Of a DNA stretch of 7,825 nucleotides, positions 6,029 to 7,825 are shown piece after piece (the stretch's first letter is position 1; each line of letters starts with the position of its first letter). The notes under the pieces are model-generated. The model saw only the letters and a program-made list of their open reading frames with translations. It ran no database searches and was not told the DNA's origin. The DNA lies in contig DUCW01000205.1 of NCBI GenBank assembly GCA_012959595.1, positions 3,137 through 10,961 on the forward strand. The letters run 5' to 3'. The position numbers and the translations under genes are program-made. Origin of the DNA: Gemmatimonadota bacterium. Its GTDB lineage: Bacteria > Gemmatimonadota > Gemmatimonadetes > Longimicrobiales > Gaopeijiaceae.

Positions 6029-7171
6029 CTAGGGATGGCCTGCTTGAATCTTACCTTCGACGTCGTCGAATGCTTCTTCCAACCTAGCTAAAGCCAGTTC
6101 AAGTCTGTCAGCCGGTATCCCGTATCCCAGTCTCAGGTATCCATCTACCCCGAAATGGTCGCCAGGTGCTATGAGCAGACTCTTTTCAGTCCTGACAAAT
6201 TCTGCAAAAGCTATGGAATTGATGGGGGTGTTGTATCGAGCGTAACACATAGCTCCCGCACTGGGCCGACGGTAGGAGAATCGGTTGTCTTGCGAATCCA
6301 GCCACGATCCGAGTATCTCGAAATTACTATTTAAAATGTCCTTAGTTCTTTGAAGTACCTTGGGCCGCGTCTCAGAATCAAGAGCCAGACATGCGAGGGC
6401 GTCGGACAGAGGGTTCGGAGTAATGGTAGTGTAATCCTTGCGACCCCAAACGGAATGCACAGACTCCGGAGAGGTCAGCACCCAACCGAGTCTCAGTCCC
6501 GGCATCCCATAGGCCTTGGACATGGAGTTGGTTACCACCACCCGTTCCGATTGTCCCCAGAAAGAAGGAGTCTCGGGACCACTGAGTTCAGCACCCCGAT
6601 AGACTTCATCGGCCAGTATCCACGCACCATACTGTTCGGCCAGAATCAGGATCTCGGAAACGGAGGTTTCCGTTAAGATAGAACCAGTTGGATTGTTCGG
6701 GTTGGTAACGAGTATCAGCTTTGCCCCTTTATCCAAGCAACCCTTGAGCTGATTGAGGTCGGGCTGCCATCCGTCTTTTCTGACCAGATAGAATGGGAGC
6801 GTGGTGCCTCCGGAATTTTCCACAATTCCCGGTACTTGCATGTAATTCGGGAGCATGACAGCTACCGGAACACCTGGTTCCATTAGGTGCAAACAAGCAG
6901 AGTAATTGGCTTCTGCTCCACCGGTGGTAACCACCACTGAAGCTTCGGTAGTATCGGGGTACAATGCTGCAATTTTTTCGCGGAGATCATCACTGCCATG
7001 GGCTGGACTGTATTCGAGGCGCACCTGGTCCAGAAAATCTCTTTCCTCGCCAGCGAGTTCGAGTAGCTCCGAAACCAAAAGCGGATGCACACCACTTTCT
7101 GTAAGGTTCAATTCTACCTGGTGTTCGTATACGGATTGCCAACGTTCCAATTCAAATGGCCGGTACTTCAA
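6029..7171 (-). CDS. PLP-dependent class I/II (fold type I) aminotransferase
   Basis: A 380-residue cytosolic enzyme starting at TTG (7171-7169), preceded by GGGGGGAG on the minus strand. An in-frame stop five codons upstream and no early ATG leave TTG as the only sensible start. Fold type I landmarks are in order: YSPAHGSDDLR (54-64), TGGAEA near 83-88, Tyr110 for ring stacking, NPNNPTG (157-163), Asp188 and Tyr191 in DEVY, the PLP-binding Lys219 in SMSKAYG, Arg227 in GLRLG, and Arg347 in YLRLGYG for the substrate carboxylate. The full catalytic set is present, so an active aminotransferase or related PLP enzyme is expected. Substrate is unknown. The opening PFELERW...LNLTESGV resembles a subgroup near capreomycidine-synthase-like aminotransferases, but this is recall and not evidence of that reaction. 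It converges with the flavoprotein gene and diverges from the last lipoprotein gene. Confidence 0.92.
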   Translation of the reverse strand: MKYRPFELERWQSVYEHQVELNLTESGVHPLLVSELLELAGEERDFLDQVRLEYSPAHGSDDLREKIAALYPDTTEASVVVTTGGAEANYSACLHLMEPGVPVAVMLPNYMQVPGIVENSGGTTLPFYLVRKDGWQPDLNQLKGCLDKGAKLILVTNPNNPTGSILTETSVSEILILAEQYGAWILADEVYRGAELSGPETPSFWGQSERVVVTNSMSKAYGMPGLRLGWVLTSPESVHSVWGRKDYTTITPNPLSDALACLALDSETRPKVLQRTKDILNSNFEILGSWLDSQDNRFSYRRPSAGAMCYARYNTPINSIAFAEFVRTEKSLLIAPGDHFGVDGYLRLGYGIPADRLELALARLEEAFDDVEGKIQAGHP

Positions 7172-7173
7172 TG

Positions 7174-7199
7174 TCTCCCCCCGATGTCAGTGATTTATA
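7174..7199 (-). promoter_or_regulatory. Ribosome binding site and possible -10 box for the aminotransferase gene
   Basis: On the minus strand GGGGGGAG ends 3 bases before the TTG start, a strong but closely spaced Shine-Dalgarno. About 22 bases upstream of the start is TATAAA (7199-7194), a near-consensus -10 within AT-rich DNA. A -35-like TTTAGT is 16 bases further up but matches poorly. If used, the leader would be only about 15 bases. Confidence 0.35.
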
Positions 7200-7392
7200 T
7201 GAAAAATATATGGTAACTAAAAACAACCGTAAGTGTCTAATGGATAGACAAGTTAGCCTTTAAATAGGGAGAACGGGTGTTCCCCTGCCCTAGTTGAGAT
7301 TGTATTGTACATCCAGGGCTTTACCGCTATGGCACCACTCTTGCATATATGGGAGGCAAAGGCTGTAGCTGGTTCAAACACCCTAGTCAACT
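7200..7392. other. Intergenic region between divergent aminotransferase and lipoprotein genes
   Basis: No gene is supported here. It contains a compact hairpin at 7266-7286. Several weak -35/-10-like pairs for the downstream lipoprotein (for example TTGTAC and TATGGC 17 bases apart) are not convincing. No repeat family, tRNA or known riboswitch was recognised. Confidence 0.4.
7266..7286. other. Hairpin with GGGT loop, no T tract
   Basis: AGGG (7266-7269) pairs with CCCT (7283-7286), and GAAC (7271-7274) pairs with GTTC (7279-7282). One A (7270) is bulged and the loop is GGGT. This gives eight base pairs, five of them G-C. No run of T follows on either strand, so it is not a standard intrinsic terminator. 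It lies 120 bases before the lipoprotein start and 95 bases before the aminotransferase start, where it could be a 5' leader structure or a protein-binding inverted repeat. Confidence 0.4.
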
Positions 7393-7398
7393 AAGGAG
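7393..7398 (+). promoter_or_regulatory. Shine-Dalgarno that sets the TTG start of the last gene
   Basis: AAGGAG sits 7 bases before TTG 7406, an ideal distance. The next in-frame ATG (7442) lacks such a site and would truncate the signal peptide. Confidence 0.75.
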
Positions 7399-7405
7399 AA
7401 GTAAA

Positions 7406-7825
7406 TTGAAAATACAAAACGCGTATAAAAATAGACTACTGATGGGATTTATAGGCGTGTTGTCTTTAGTCGCTATCGGTTGTGAAAAAGACGGCAGTGG
7501 AATGACTGAGGTAGATCTATCCTCCGACCTTATGGGTGGTGCCTTAGATGCCGAAATGGGCAACCTCATTCCAGATTATGAGACCATTGATAAGAGACTG
7601 CGTACCGCTCGCATGACAGGCAAAGCCAATCCGAAAGATGTGGAAAGAGTTCGGGGTCGAATTAACGAATATCGTGTGCTAGAAGCCAGGCTCAAGACGG
7701 CTGTAGATGCCGGACAGATGACGAAAGACGAAGCTTCAGTGGCCCTAGCCAGAGCAAAAAAAGAGATGTTCGGAGCCGGAAAGGGTGGCAAAGGACGTAA
7801 GGGTCCACCACCACCGATGGACTTG
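7406..7825 (+). CDS. Hypothetical small lipoprotein, 3' end cut by the window
   Basis: 140 codons are visible with no stop. Initiation at TTG is supported by AAGGAG at 7 bases. The N-terminus has basic residues (Lys2, Lys8, Arg10), a hydrophobic stretch (11-24) and a lipobox ending AIGC, with Cys26 as the probable lipidated residue. The mature part begins with an acidic, flexible segment, then a helical region with two similar units starting RLRTA (64) and RLKTA (95), 31 residues apart. The visible end is a Gly/Lys-rich, then Pro-rich tract (GKGGKGRKGPPPPM at about 125-138). I do not recognise a named family. Paired helices around a Gly turn followed by a TKDEA-type helix cap recall short helical-hairpin repeats of unknown function in exported proteins. 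It would be placed outside the inner membrane. Its neighbour upstream is divergent, so it is a first gene of a transcript or stands alone. Confidence 0.75.
   Translation, partial: MKIQNAYKNRLLMGFIGVLSLVAIGCEKDGSGMTEVDLSSDLMGGALDAEMGNLIPDYETIDKRLRTARMTGKANPKDVERVRGRINEYRVLEARLKTAVDAGQMTKDEASVALARAKKEMFGAGKGGKGRKGPPPPMDL
7595..7765 (+). repeat. Two-unit protein repeat (RL[RK]TA...G) inside the lipoprotein gene
   Basis: Residues 64-88 and 95-120 align with the shared pattern R-L-[RK]-T-A-x-x-x-G and similar charged helices after the glycine, offset by 31 residues. Identity is modest (about 6 of 25), so this is an old duplication or a convergent helical-hairpin pattern. The DNA itself is not obviously repeated. 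Confidence 0.4.

Noticed and set aside
6350..6676. Plus-strand frame opposite the aminotransferase
   Set aside because: It lies wholly inside the well-supported aminotransferase gene, with low-complexity Arg/Gly-rich content and no ribosome binding site.
7387..7791. Two minus-strand frames at the right edge
   Set aside because: They are shadows of the plus-strand lipoprotein gene, which has a Shine-Dalgarno, signal peptide and lipobox.

Overview
The window looks like chromosomal DNA from a diderm bacterium of moderate GC (about half). Three different gene products carry lipoprotein signal peptides, and the five tRNA genes at the left edge encode no 3' CCA. The gene set (lipid-anchored amidohydrolase, YkvI-type membrane protein, PA-domain M28 peptidase, IYD-like nitroreductase, class I/II aminotransferase) resembles peptide- and amino-acid-scavenging heterotrophs such as marine Gemmatimonadota-like bacteria. 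The phylum is a guess from general protein character, not a demonstrated placement.

Layout. Positions 1-504 hold a plus-strand tRNA cluster: the 3' part of tRNA-Gln(CUG), then tRNA-Ser(GCU), tRNA-Ser(GGA), tRNA-Pro(CGG) and tRNA-Ser(CGA). Positions 549-2285 (+) encode a lipoprotein of the N-acyl-D-amino-acid deacylase family. Positions 2321-3382 (-) encode a polytopic YkvI-family membrane protein, convergent with the deacylase, whose real start may be an AUU codon at 3409. A divergent intergenic region of about 200 bases follows. Positions 3617-5152 (+) encode a lipoprotein M28 metallopeptidase with a PA domain. Only 47 bases later, 5200-5916 (+) encodes a nitroreductase-fold flavoprotein with the Glu-Tyr-Lys lid signature of iodotyrosine deiodinase. 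Positions 6029-7171 (-) encode a PLP-dependent aminotransferase starting at TTG. After a 234-base intergenic region containing a hairpin, a TTG-initiated small lipoprotein gene (7406 onward, +) runs off the right edge.

How the genes may work together (inference). The two surface lipoproteins, the peptidase and the deacylase, could release amino acids from peptides and N-acylated amino acids outside the inner membrane. The YkvI-type protein could move a small organic solute across the membrane. The cytosolic IYD-like flavoprotein could remove halogen from halotyrosines, and the aminotransferase could act on a released amino acid. The peptidase-IYD pair is the best candidate for an operon. The other genes differ in orientation, so their link is one of theme only.

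I found no insertion sequence, CRISPR array, phage gene or clear horizontal-transfer boundary. The most noteworthy points are the complete IYD active-site triad in a bacterial gene beside a peptidase, a probable AUU start, an amidohydrolase with substituted metal-ligand motifs, and a partial lipoprotein with two repeat units.
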